Source: Agapanthus africanus (lineage: Eukaryota > Streptophyta > Magnoliopsida > Asparagales > Amaryllidaceae). Taken from it: a stretch of DNA of 64,000 bases. Of this stretch, positions 1 to 9,701 are shown piece by piece (position 1 is the stretch's first letter; every line of letters begins with the position of its first letter). The DNA lies in contig JASDDO010000014.1 in the NCBI GenBank assembly GCA_030015575.1, forward strand, positions 166,627,911-166,691,910. The letters run 5' to 3'. The notes under the pieces were generated by a model that saw nothing but the letters and a program-made list of their open reading frames with translations, was not told the DNA's origin and searched no databases. The position numbers were made by a program, and so were the translations under genes.

Positions 1-1193
1 TTAAATGAGATAAAAGTCAATATTAAATCAACACTTGATTTAATAAACCGGTCATATCTCATACGATCCGACCAATAGAAAACGCCCGATTAAAACACGG
101 CATCATATACACGTATTTAATCGAGCTCCCGCACATATCTCATATGTACACTATATCGTTTAGCCTGAGCCAGGAAACTCCTGTGTAGGACTCTAAGACT
201 CGTCAATACGCCGGCAGTAGGTGATGATCACATCAAACACCTACAAGCCGCAAGCGGTCAGCTAAACGTAACGGCCACCCGGGTATTGAACGATTAGAAA
301 AAGAACAAGCGAACCTGTCAAAATTCCTGTCGAGCCAACTGGCAACACTTACCGTACAGTCCGATCTCTTCGTCAGATATGTTGCATATCGAGTCTAGGG
401 ATGGTAACGTCGACCCCAATAACTCAATAAGTCATGCCGGTATATGGTCTACAACAGATCGAGAAACTACTGATAACACTTATCAGTAATATCTCAGTAG
501 CCCTGACCAGGGACTTCCTGTTATAGCCAATCGTGCATAGCGCAACATCAACCCCCAATACCGGGAGAGACGAACCCCTCCTATCGCTCATCGCCTCCAT
601 ATGCCTCAGGACTGTACCTAAAATCCACCTATTTGTACGACTCAGTAGAGCCGTAGTAGGGTGGAGATCAAAGTACAGTGGGAGGACACACAAGACTCTA
701 TGACGATCTCGGGTCTACAGACTAACATGTACCAGTGTCACCTGAGAACTACTATCCGACGTATGATATAATACCACATAGGAGTTCTCGGTGGGTCCGT
801 TCAGTGTACCCAGTCTCACTGAGCACCCGTATACAATCTTTGGTGTCACCACACCAGATGGATATAGGATCATCCATCGCCCATCATATGGAACAAGAAT
901 GGTATACGCTAGTCTACTCTAGAATATCGATGCCCTGTCTCGATATACCTACGACTAGGAACATTTCAAGGATATGCTTATAAGCTACAGGTGTCCCACT
1001 AGTATGATCCACATCATAATCCCAGTAGTCAAGCAAATATCCTAAGAGCTTTATCAACATGTATCAAATGAGTAAAAGCATGATCAAGTGAACATATGAT
1101 AAAGAGCAACCAGATAGCATACTATCAAATCGAACAAGACTGTCCTCTGAATATATATATATATATACACATTAGTACATACACTATCATATA
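1..1193. other. Unclassified non-coding sequence with a short AT repeat
   Basis: I see no convincing coding region. The open frames on both strands are under 90 codons and show no family motif. A short AT dinucleotide run lies at about 1148-1168. The base composition and the lack of host-gene signals suggest part of an LTR or an untranslated retrotransposon region, but I could not match it to any other repeat in the window. Confidence 0.3.
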
Positions 1194-1433
1194 ATGGCCT
1201 TTAGGGTATACATATATCCAACAAGGGGGCTAGCCTCGAAGGTTTTGGGGGATCTCCAAGCCCAGCTTGCAGCTAAAACCACTCGGGCCTATGAGATTTG
1301 GCGAGCTCTCCAAGAAATTATTACAGAGGTGGTGGCTCTCGATAGAGTTGTCACCTTTACGAAAGAAATGGTGGAGACTCACAAAACTGCCGAGAAAGAG
1401 CTTGAGCGTCGATTCTCTTTGTATCAACAGTAG
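1194..1433 (+). pseudogene. Small coiled-coil-like open frame, unrecognised
   Basis: A 79-codon frame starts with MAFRVYIYPTRG and ends in a charged heptad-like stretch (KEMVETHKTAEKELERRF). The stretch could form a short coiled coil. The frame stops at TAG and the similar-looking continuation (QEQVGA, LAELMELE) is broken by more stops, so it looks like the tail of a longer protein that has decayed. I cannot assign it to a family. It may be a fragment of a transposon-encoded protein or a chance frame. Confidence 0.2.
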
Positions 1434-2600
1434 CAAGAACAGGTAGGAGCTTAGCTAGCGGAGCTGATGGAACTTGAGATAGAAATCTGATGGAAAAGTA
1501 ATGATCTGTCTAGCTTGTTGAACCATCACTATGTTAGACTTTCCCTGTTGTTGTATTCCTCTTTTTTGATTGTATCTTTTACTCGTTTTGATTTGTGAAT
1601 AAAAGATATCTATTTTTATGCTTGCACCTCTCTGTCTCTTATTTGTCCTGAGCTGGCATGAACTAGTCTATTCACTCATTTCGGAGTTTCTAGTTTATTC
1701 ACTCATTTCGGAGTTTCTAGTTTATGTACTCATTTCGGAGTTTTTAGTTTATGTACTCATTTCAGAGTATCTAGTTTACCCCCCTTAGGTTTACAGATAA
1801 ACTCGCCCTAACGTTGGAAGTAGATAACCCTTAATCCTTTATGACAGGGGTCCGTTAAGTTTTTGGTACTAGGTTTAAGCCCATCGTACCGTCGCGTTGG
1901 TTGATATATTTCTAGATATGCAGTCCCTTAGGTTGCTGCTCGAGTAGCCCCGCGACTGTCGTGTCTCTGATCCCTTCTAAGGCTGGACAAGACGTCTTCA
2001 GGTAATCTTTTTAGGTTGGAATATCCATTTTACGGTCGAAAGAATAAGTGTTAGGTATTTGTCGTGGCACTTTTTACTTAATATTAGGATTAATTTGAAG
2101 CCCCGATGAGTCATAACCGCACCTTTCTAGGGTGGGATGATCTCCAACGGTCTTTAGGTTCTGTATGTATTGCTGTCAAGACCCGAAACTAGGAATATGT
2201 CGTCACTTCATTTTTACTTTGATGATGTCGTACTGATTCATCGCTGAAGTAAGGTAGATATTTGTGTGATCTCTATACTGTATGTATCGCAATCGAGATC
2301 TGGAGTTAGGAACATGCCATTGCTCCAATTTCATTTGATAGTTGCGTTCACACCCTACTGGAATGAGGGGGAACGTCGAGATAGTCTCTAGGTTGTATAT
2401 GTACCGTCAAGACTTGGAGCTAGGATTTTGCCATTACTCCATCTTTGCTTTGACCTTTGGATCTTTTTTATGAAGTTGCGTCTGCATCCTGCTGGAATAA
2501 GAAGAACGTCGAAGTGATCTTTAGACTGTAGATGTTGCCATCGAGCTCTGGAACTTCATTTGACGAATCATGGTGGGAAAATATGGTTCCCTTTCTTTCA
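1434..2600. repeat. Non-coding repeats at the 3' side of Tat-1
   Basis: There is no gene here. Four to five copies of a 27-bp unit built on actcatttcggagtttctag lie at about 1661-1778. From about 2160 to 2560 there are diverged copies of a longer unit (~120-130 bp) that share phrases such as 'gagctagga..ttgccattactcca' and 'ctgctggaat.ag..gaacgtcga'. The CATTTCGG phrase recurs at 2740-2780 and, reversed, in element B at 44060-44205. This ties the stretch to the 3' non-coding region of the Tat-like family, read on the minus strand. Confidence 0.45.
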
Positions 2601-2605
2601 TTTGT

Positions 2606-2647
2606 GCCTATGGATTGTATACAAGAGTCAGTATAGACCTGCAGGGC
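2606..2647 (-). other. GCCC...GGGC structured element, diverged copy
   Basis: On the plus strand this begins GCCTATGGATTGTATACAAG and ends GCAGGGC, 42 nt in total. It is one of at least seven full copies of a conserved element found in Tat-1, its LTR and element B. The outer ends are near GCCC/GGGC. The inner arm pairing is poor in this copy. Confidence 0.5.
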
Positions 2648-2939
2648 AGAAAATTTTTATTTTATTATATGTATTTTTTATTTATATCCACGATACTCTA
2701 TCTTTTCAGCTTTTATATCGCGCAAATCGCGATCGCCCAATCATTTCGGTTATTTTTCGCGGTGCTCAATCATTTCGGTTATGTCATTTTTTTACTCGCT
2801 ACTTTTAATTGCGAGTTGAGGATTTTGAATATGATGCCAATTTTGGCATCAGCATCGCTACAGCTGAAATGTCGCCAGGAGCGGATCATCATTTTCCTTT
2901 GTTGATTTGGATAAAGGTGGCTTAGCAAATAGGGTTAAG

Positions 2940-3505
2940 ATCCCGTCGACTAAGGTTTTTTTATTTTATGAGCCATAAGGGTCTCATAAAGGTATTTCTC
3001 CCTATAAGTCGTGAGGATCTCATAGGTGTGTTTTCTCCTTAGGAATCGTGGGGATTTCTAAGTGTGTTTTCTCTTGTAAGTCGTAAGGATCTTACAAGAG
3101 TATTTTCTCCTTGTAAGTCGAGAGGACTTACAACTGTCGTTCACCATATGGGGATATTTTTCACCGTTGGTGGAACTCAGTTGGAACATATTTTGTTCGT
3201 GCCCATGGATTATATACAAGAGTCGATATCAAACTACTTGTAGGGCATAAATTTGTGGGGTTTTGGTGGCTTAAGAACAGGTTCAGATCCCTGTAATTTA
3301 AGGCTTTTAAATTCTATAAGTCGTGAGAGTCTTACAGAGGGTATATTCTCCTTACGAGTCGTGAGGATCTCGTAAGTGTATTTTCTCCTTAGGAATCCTG
3401 TGGATTCCTAAATGTGTTGCTCCTTTGTGAGTCGTAAGGATCTCACGCAGGTATTTTCTCCTTACAAGGTCGAGAGGACCTTGCAAGTGCACACACATTT
3501 TTTTA
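2940..3505 (-). repeat. Array of hairpins with changing arms, Tat-1
   Basis: About ten units of ~50 bp are separated by 'TTTTCTCC'-type spacers. Each unit has arms around a core resembling GTCGTRAGGATC. Arms that still pair include CTTGTAAG/CTTACAAG, TTGTAAGTC/GACTTACAA, TTACGAG/CTCGTAA and TTAGGAATCC/GGATTCCTAA. Each arm sequence differs but complementarity is kept or nearly kept. Related arrays lie in element B at 44478-44650, 52215-52400 and 53125-53310 in the opposite orientation, which matches the opposite orientation of the two elements. Confidence 0.75.
3201..3246 (-). other. GCCC...GGGC structured element, Tat-1
   Basis: On the plus strand this begins GCCCATGGATTATATACAAG and ends CTTGTAGGGC (46 nt). 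The inner arms here are TACAAG/CTTGTA instead of the TACGG/CCGTA seen in other copies, so the arms have changed together while GCCC/GGGC is kept. Confidence 0.65.
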
Positions 3506-3719
3506 TTTAATGGGTTTGCTCCCTTTCGGGTTTTCACAAACTCGCTGGCAGTCCTGCTATTTTTACCCACGGCGCCCTTTCGGGTTCTCATCCGTGCCCA
3601 TTTGCTTATGGACATACCGCTTTTTGTGATCCACGAGGTAACGCACCATCAGCTGTAGGCTCCGATCTTTTTCGAAGGATCGCATTATATAGGACCTGGG
3701 AGAGCTATGAATTGTTTAT

Positions 3720-3766
3720 GCATGTGGATTATATACGGTGATCAATATGGGGATCCACCGTAGGGC
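3720..3766 (-). other. GCCC...GGGC structured element, Tat-1
   Basis: On the plus strand this begins GCATGTGGATTATATACGG and ends CCGTAGGGC (47 nt). The inner arms TACGG/CCGTA pair. It lies just beyond the integrase remnant on the 3' side of the element. Confidence 0.65.
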
Positions 3767-3902
3767 TAAACGTGTTAGTTTGGGGACATGACGGTCCATC
3801 ATTCCCGTATTTGGGACAAATATTTTTTGGTACTACTATCAAAGTTCTGACTCAGAAAGATAGCGAGCGGACACAAGTATCGTCATCTATCATTGACTTA
3901 AG

Positions 3903-4514
3903 TCATGACTCTTCAAGCGTAGTATTTTTGAGGAATTGGTCGTTTATTGGCCGGAATGGCCGTTCTCCATGCATATCCATGAGCAGGTAGGCTCCACTTT
4001 GGTAGATTTTGCCTATGATGTACAGGCCTTCATAATTTGGCTCGAACTTTCCCCGCTTTACACGATTGGGAATCATCGGTCTTTTGACAACCAACACGAG
4101 TTCGCCTTGGCGGAATGTTCTCGGCTTGGTCAGTCTTTCATATGACCGGGTCATCCTTGTCTTATAAGCCTCCAGATTCTGCTGTGCTATAAGGCGGGTT
4201 TCGTCAAGGACGTCAAGCTCCTCGAGCCGAAGATGAGCATTTTCTTCATCTGTCAGATCGTATTGAACTGGTACTCGTAAAGAGGAGAGTTCTATCTCCA
4301 ATAGGATCACCGCTTCAGCGCTAAACACCAATGCATATGATGTTATATTTGTGGCCGTCTTGAACGCTATTCGGTGTGCCCAAAGAGCTTCATGCAGCCT
4401 TTCATGCCAGTCTTTTTTTGTTTTTGGACACTGCCTTTCGTGGCAGCTGTAGATTTGCTCCCGTTTCATGGACCAACCAAATGTATCCCAGACCAGTCGT
4501 TTCCATTTTCCCAT
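3903..4514 (-). pseudogene. pol: Integrase C-terminal part, Tat-1
   Basis: The 203-codon frame carries the end of a Ty3/gypsy integrase. The segment WHERLHEALWAHRIAFKTAT is the region after the catalytic glutamate in Tat-type integrases, followed by SYALVFSAEAVILLEIE and a C-terminal part with RTFRQGELVLVVKRP. The catalytic core is not upstream. An unrelated-looking frame (4402-4767) overlaps and I cannot assign it. Integrase inserts the cDNA into the chromosome, and this copy is too short to act. It is the most 3' coding remnant of Tat-1 and lies next to the hairpin array. Confidence 0.8.
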
Positions 4515-5179
4515 TGGGCTTCTTTCGCTGAGTCCCGGGAATATCCCAAATCTTTTTGTAGAATTGGGTCTGCCAAACCGTTTGTTCGAGAGGTACGTCT
4601 TGATGCTTTAACAGTTTCTTTAATCCCTCTGCATAATATCTTGGCATACAGATGGGATGGAACCTGTCAAGAGTGGGGTCGACACTATGCCAGACTTCTT
4701 TTTCTACCCTGGTCTCCGTAGATTTGTAGAAGAGGATCGCTTTTTCACCTCTTCTCCTGGGAGGCACGTAGAAGGTTTGCAGTTCTTGTATGCTGTATGT
4801 ATCGAACGCATCAAGTTCCCTGTAGTGTCGAAGGGAGCCATAATGATTTATAGACTCTGATCCACTTCGGCAAAATTTTGTATTGACGAACGGACGGAGA
4901 ACAGTGCATTGGCCTCGTCCTCGGAGTCGCTGCCAAAGACTAAAATAGGAGTAGATGGTCCGGGCTTATTATTTTTCCTTTGAGGTTGCCCCGAGTAAAC
5001 TATTTATTCGTCTTCCTCGATTTCGCTTCTAAAGATCGGGATGGTGACCGTGGATTTTTGCTTATTCTCCGGCTTATGGCACCTTTCAGTATCCTCGTAG
5101 TCCAGCAGAAAGTACTTCATATCTTCATACTTCCATACATCATTTACCGAGAACGGATTAAGTTCTCATGTGACTGTGT

Positions 5180-5640
5180 ACTCCGAGCTATCCTTGAAAT
5201 ACTTCATACACTGATGTTGTGTAGAAGGGATGCTATTGTACTCGTGTAACCATGGCCTGCCGAGTAGGGCGTAGTAGTAAGTTTTGGCGTCAATGACATG
5301 GAATTCGATGTCAGTGACGAGCAGCCCGAAGCGTAGCGTAAGTATTACAGACCACAGCGTCCGTAACGACTATGAGTCGAACCCAGATATGATAATTTTA
5401 TCTCGGGAAAGCTGCTGAACATTCATGCAAATTTCCTTCAGCACTCTCACGTTGAGCAGATTGACGGAGGATCCGTTGTCAACAAGGATTTTCTCTATCT
5501 TGATGTCGTGGCAATACCCGGTGACGTATAGCGGTCGATTATGTTTGCATGTACCGAAGAGTAGATCTTCATCGCTGAATGTGATATCAGCCGTGTGGAC
5601 TTCTGCCAGTTCATCTTTCATCTTCTTTTCTGCGAAGAAA
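5180..5640 (-). pseudogene. pol: Aspartic protease remnant, Tat-1
   Basis: The frame 5621-5370 contains the active-site segment ILVDNGSSVNLLNV, with the DNGSS form in the place of DSGAS, as in Tat-type elements. Past an in-frame stop near 5370 the same region continues with a clear family phrase, GRPWLHEYNSIPSTQHQC, down to about 5180. The protease would process the polyprotein, but the stop codon and the missing downstream RT make this copy inactive. About 400 bp further on the sequence goes to integrase, which marks a large deletion. Confidence 0.8.
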
Positions 5641-5765
5641 GTATGGAACTGATCGGGCTCTTGTAATGCCTTAATCAGGGATCTCGTGTCTCTTTAGACA
5701 GGAGGAGAGGATCAATATGCTTAGCTGCGAGAGTATTTTCCTCAAATGTGATAGGACGTTGTTAT

Positions 5766-6677
5766 CTACCTTGTTTTTCTTAGGCGGGTCCTATGTGACG
5801 AGCTCTTTGACTGCTTCTTCATCAAGGGAAATTTCTTCAGGTATCTTCTCTTTCCCTTTGTCTTTTTTGTTCGAACTTTTGTTTGCAGTTCCGAAGTTCT
5901 TCTCAGGTAGCGTACGATTACACAGCTGAATGTTTTCGCAATTCTTCTCCTCCTCTTCGTTTCCCAAGGCAGAGTCTTTAGAGAAAGAGTCGAGGGGTAT
6001 TTCATCCTCGGAATCGTTTCCGAAGGTGAGAACTTGAGGTTTTTTCCCTTCCGAACTGGTACCAAGCATATGACAGTTGCCGGTTGTTTCTTTATGAGTT
6101 TTCGTCTCGCCCCTTTCACATCGGCGAGTGCGAGCTTCACGCTTCTCCTTCTTGAAGTTTTTCGGTGGGTGACATATCCTTGTCACCACTTCTTGAAAGT
6201 ACTGCATTACTCGATGGGGTGGGCAACCCTTCGATGATTTAAGCAGTATTTTGGATGCAATTCTACTCCATCGAAATATGGGACTTCAGGAGTGTACATC
6301 ATGAGAGGTGATAGCTTCATCCCCATTGATAAGGTTTTGGCGAACCGCTTCTCGGTTTTGATCCTGCTCTTTTTTGTTGCAGATGTGCTTTGGTTTGGTC
6401 GGAGCGCTTTGTGACTCGTTCTCACCGCAGCTTCTTTATTCAGATGCTGACTCTTAGCCTTTTCATATATGGCTGTCTCGCGTTCTTGGTCATTTTTGCT
6501 CTTTTGAAGGGCTTCGTTTAGCAGCCTCTTAATCGGGTCCTTTTCTGGTAGCTTCGGGGATTTTAGCGCCGATTCTGCCCCTAGTTCTTCTATGTCACTT
6601 TCGGACGCTGGTGGAGCGTCTTCGAAATATAACGACGAATGAGAGATCATATGGCAGCTTGCTATATAGTCTTCCAC
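5766..6677 (-). pseudogene. Gag-protease linker region, Tat-1
   Basis: Two overlapping minus-strand frames (6677-6207 and 6207-5791) encode a charged, low-complexity protein rich in K, E and S. They include VELHPKYCLNHRRVAHPIE and a lysine-rich stretch (SSNKKDKGKEKIPEEISLDE). Position and composition fit the variable linker between gag and protease in Tat-type polyproteins. A frame change separates the two parts. No enzymatic motif is visible. A third short frame (6995-6807) is likely the same linker nearer to gag. Confidence 0.5.
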
Positions 6678-7183
6678 TTCTTCTGATGGATCATTTCCCT
6701 CATCATTGTCACTGTCTTTGTCCTCAAGAATATACTTAAGGAATTCTTTGAGTGTGACTGGAGTTCATGCCTTCTGGTTATATTTTTCCAGCACGTCTAT
6801 GTATTTCTAAAGCTCTATACGCTTGTCGTCATACTCGGCAGGCTGCACGGATTTCTTGGTCTTCTTTTTTTTCTTAGAAGACTCTGACGGCTTGACTTGG
6901 GGGCTTTTTCCCTTGTCAACAACTTTCGGTGTGGGATGTGGTTTCAACATCCCTTTAATAATTTCGGGTTCAAACGGGCTTTTCCTTTTGATCACCGGAC
7001 ATGCTTGTTAATCCTTCAGTATTCTTTTAGTTTTCACTGAAAAACTACTTCCTATGGAGCTTCTTCCACAAGTGAGCATGGTGCCCCCTGCGCGTCCACC
7101 TTTTTCAGAGCATGCTTTTGGGGTGATTTTACCCTCCAGTTATCAGACAGCGCGAACTTCCCCTGCTGATACTGGTCCTCGAC

Positions 7184-8002
7184 CTAATTTTTGAAGATAT
7201 AGTAATCTTCAATTGGGTGACTCATTATCATATGATAGGAGCAGTAGTTGAGGTTGTTGACGTCGCCGGGTTGTGCGGGTCGCCGTAGGTCTGAAAATGT
7301 GATGAGATTATTTCGCATTGCTAACTCAAACAACCTCCGCGTTTTATCGTGAGGAAACGAGTATGCATGTCCCAGCCTTTCTTCCAAGGAAGAGCGTGTA
7401 CGTGCGTTATTTTGGCGAGCAGCCGGTTTTGGACCACTCGGTTGTTGTTGTGTATTAGCAACGAAGGCTGCTTTCCCTTTACCTTTGTTATTTCGAGAGT
7501 CCTTATTTGAGGAGGATGGGCCATAACCCATCTGATCCATTTGGGCCAACTTGTCTATCAGCACCTAGAAGATTGTGGGTTTGAAGAAAGTCATGAATTG
7601 GGACACGGTCGATTGATGATCGTGGGTCCCGATGAACATACCCACAGCTGGAGACTCTTTGATGCACTGTTCGTATTTAGACCACAGGTTCCGCTACCGG
7701 ATCGCGTATTGGACCCAAGTTTCTTCCGGATTTACCCTGGCATTGATCAATGTCGTAATCAGAGTGCGCTCACTCGCGCTGGTGAACCATTGCGTGAACA
7801 GCAGCTTTATTTCAGAGAAGGTTTTCATGGAGTCATTTGGAAGCTTCGAGTACCATTCAAAAGTCATCTCTAACAAGTTTTCGACGAATTGGCGAAGCAA
7901 CAGTTTATCATCACCTTCAGTATTGCCAGACAAAGCTCTGAATTGTGCGACATACTGGTGGGGATTACCCGTCCCTTTGTAAACATGGAACTTCGGGATC
8001 AT
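7184..8002 (-). pseudogene. gag: Gag core and CxxH zinc motif, Tat-1
   Basis: Frame 8002-7694 has the retrotransposon gag fold signature: MIPKFHVYKGTGNPHQYVAQ, then WYSKLPNDSMKTFSEI. This closely parallels element B gag (IPKFGRFDGTGN..., WYASIPDGSV). Frame 7564-7184 ends in CSYHMIMSHPIEDYYIFKN, the Tat-type C-x-Y-H...GH-x-x-E-D-C motif with the last cysteine replaced by tyrosine. Gag builds the virus-like particle. The two frames are separated by a shift near 7600-7690 and the zinc ligand is lost, so the protein is dead. Confidence 0.85.
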
Positions 8003-8120
8003 ATATCCCGGGGATACTTGATTTGATCATACCAGGCCGGATATGGTCGTCCGGTTTTGACCAGTTGGTTGGCGGCTTCATTGGCTTGGTGAGCTCTGAT
8101 TTGCTGAGCAATGTAGTCAT

Positions 8121-8585
8121 TCAGGGTCGCCTTAGAGATTGTTTCCTCCCGCGCGGCTGATAAGGCTGGGGAGGATTTGATATTTCTCCTCTGTTATACT
8201 CGATAATTACCGGTGGATCTTCAGCCGGTGGTTCTGGTTGGATCATCATTCCAACCATATCTTTTAATAAAAGAGCCATTTGCTTGATATTAGCAGCTTG
8301 CTCCACAGCTTCTTTATCTTTTTTCTCCAGCATTCGTTACAAGAATCCTGTATCGGATTCTTGCTCCTGGTGCTGTTCGGCTTCTTTGTCCGGACTTTCT
8401 TTTGGTCCGGTGACTCACTGAAGCCCGGCTTTCGTTTTTGCCGCTAGCCATGTAGACCGTATGTACGGTTATGCCCCCAGACTTGGGGTGTTTAGATCTT
8501 TCGTCATTGGATTTTGACGTTGGCGGTAGAGTTTTCTCTGGACTCATTCTTTTATTGGCGGTAGAGTTTTCTCTGGACTCTAGTC
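8121..8585 (-). pseudogene. gag: Gag N-terminal half, third piece, Tat-1
   Basis: The minus-strand frames 8585-8314 and 8333-8121 include KSGGITVHTVYMASGKNES, matching MAGYVVHTVYMVGTRSKS in element B at the same place in gag. Further on, QAANIKQMALLLKDMVGMM may form a coiled coil. The right edge at about 8585 is the junction with the Athila-like element. The other N-terminal parts of this gag lie at 15855-15946 and 23271-24119. Confidence 0.7.
8521..8579. repeat. Short tandem duplication in Tat-1 gag
   Basis: The 25-bp phrase tggcggtagagttttctctg followed by gactc occurs at about 8521 and again at about 8555. The unit with its spacer is ~34 bp. It adds repeated residues to the gag frame and lies next to the junction with the Athila-like element. 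Confidence 0.8.
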
Positions 8586-8596
8586 CTTTACAATCA
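8586..8596 (+). repeat. Remnant of the 5' LTR end
   Basis: The 11 bases CTTTACAATCA match the last 11 bases of the 3' LTR (15844-15854). They stand immediately before the AA spacer and PBS. The rest of the 5' LTR (~1.79 kb) is missing. Confidence 0.7.
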
Positions 8597-8598
8597 AA

Positions 8599-8616
8599 TG
8601 GCGCCGTTGCCGGGGA
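8599..8616 (+). other. Primer-binding site, tRNA-Asp type
   Basis: TGGCGCCGTTGCCGGGGA is complementary to the 3' end (with CCA) of plant tRNA-Asp. It stands 2 bases after the LTR end, as expected for priming of minus-strand cDNA. Confidence 0.9.
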
Positions 8617-9701
8617 TCGTGCGCTAATAGTTCGTATTTTGAAATTTGAGTTGAACAATTTATTCCATCATAATTTTTATATCTAAACTCGTACAAACCC
8701 TAATACGTGTGTTGTGATTTGTGCGAGGAAATCTGGAATCATTGGAGCTGGAGAAAAAAATTTCTGAATTTTCCAGAGAGCTGAAGAGTTCAAGTTGAAC
8801 AGTGTCAAGAATTTTGGTGCAGTGAACAGTCATTTTGACCGCCCATCCGCGGCATTAGAGCCTCATCCGCGGCGGTTCCGCGCCTCTGTGGAATCTTCTC
8901 TGCACCAATTTTCCTCTGTGAGTCCCTAACTTTCTTATCTTCTTCTCTGTCTACTCCAATTAACACTTTCTTGCAGGTTTCTTTGCAAATAAATCGCTGC
9001 GCCGCAAAAGCAAAATAAAATTTGTGCGTGTTTTTGATTTTTGGTTGTTTGCATATTAATACGGAAATTAAGGGGCACGACCAAATCCAAATTAGGTGGG
9101 GAGTTCATTACCCTTCCTAAGCCCCGAAAACCACAAACTTGCATCCGCATTGACCCTCATTAATTAAAAAATATCTAGAGATGACTCTAAGGACTGTCTC
9201 GCTCAATTAGGACAAGAGAAGGCCGTGGGTAATTTATTGCTTATCCGCGTTTTCTTGTGGTGCCTAAGACGAGTGTGTCTAAGGCTAGTGGTTTTTAATT
9301 AGGCCCACTACTTACGTAGTGGAGTACCTTCCCACTTACCTGGCACTTATCCGGCCACAGGGGGACAAAGAGGCAGTGGAGGATTCTATCCTGCGACTTG
9401 TCTTTTGGCAGTTAGGAGCGGTCTAGAGCCGGACCTAGGTGACCACTAGAAATTAGGGTTTGTGTGTTGCATTTGTTGTGTTGCATCATATTTTCAAAAA
9501 TCCGTCCAATTTTCAAAACAAACACCGCATTCATCATTTCCCCTAATTATAAATTCACGCTGCCACTTGTACTAACCCTTTTTAGTGCAAGATAGGCTGG
9601 ACACGGGTTTCTAATGCCCGTTAGTCCGCGTTTCCCCGATCGACCCTAAAGTCGGTATTTCTACACTTACCTTTTCTTTACCCACCACCACACCCACATC
9701 G
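8617..9701 (+). other. Non-coding leader of the Athila-like element
   Basis: There is about 1.1 kb without a supported gene. It includes the palindromic phrase CCACTACTTACGTAGTGG (around 9306-9323). This has a counterpart in element C's leader (reverse strand, about 49835-49855), where the loop reads TTTC. Leaders of this length are usual for Athila-type elements. Confidence 0.6.

Noticed and set aside
4374..4721. Plus-strand frames over Tat-1 pol
   Set aside because: They are antisense shadows of the integrase and linker frames.
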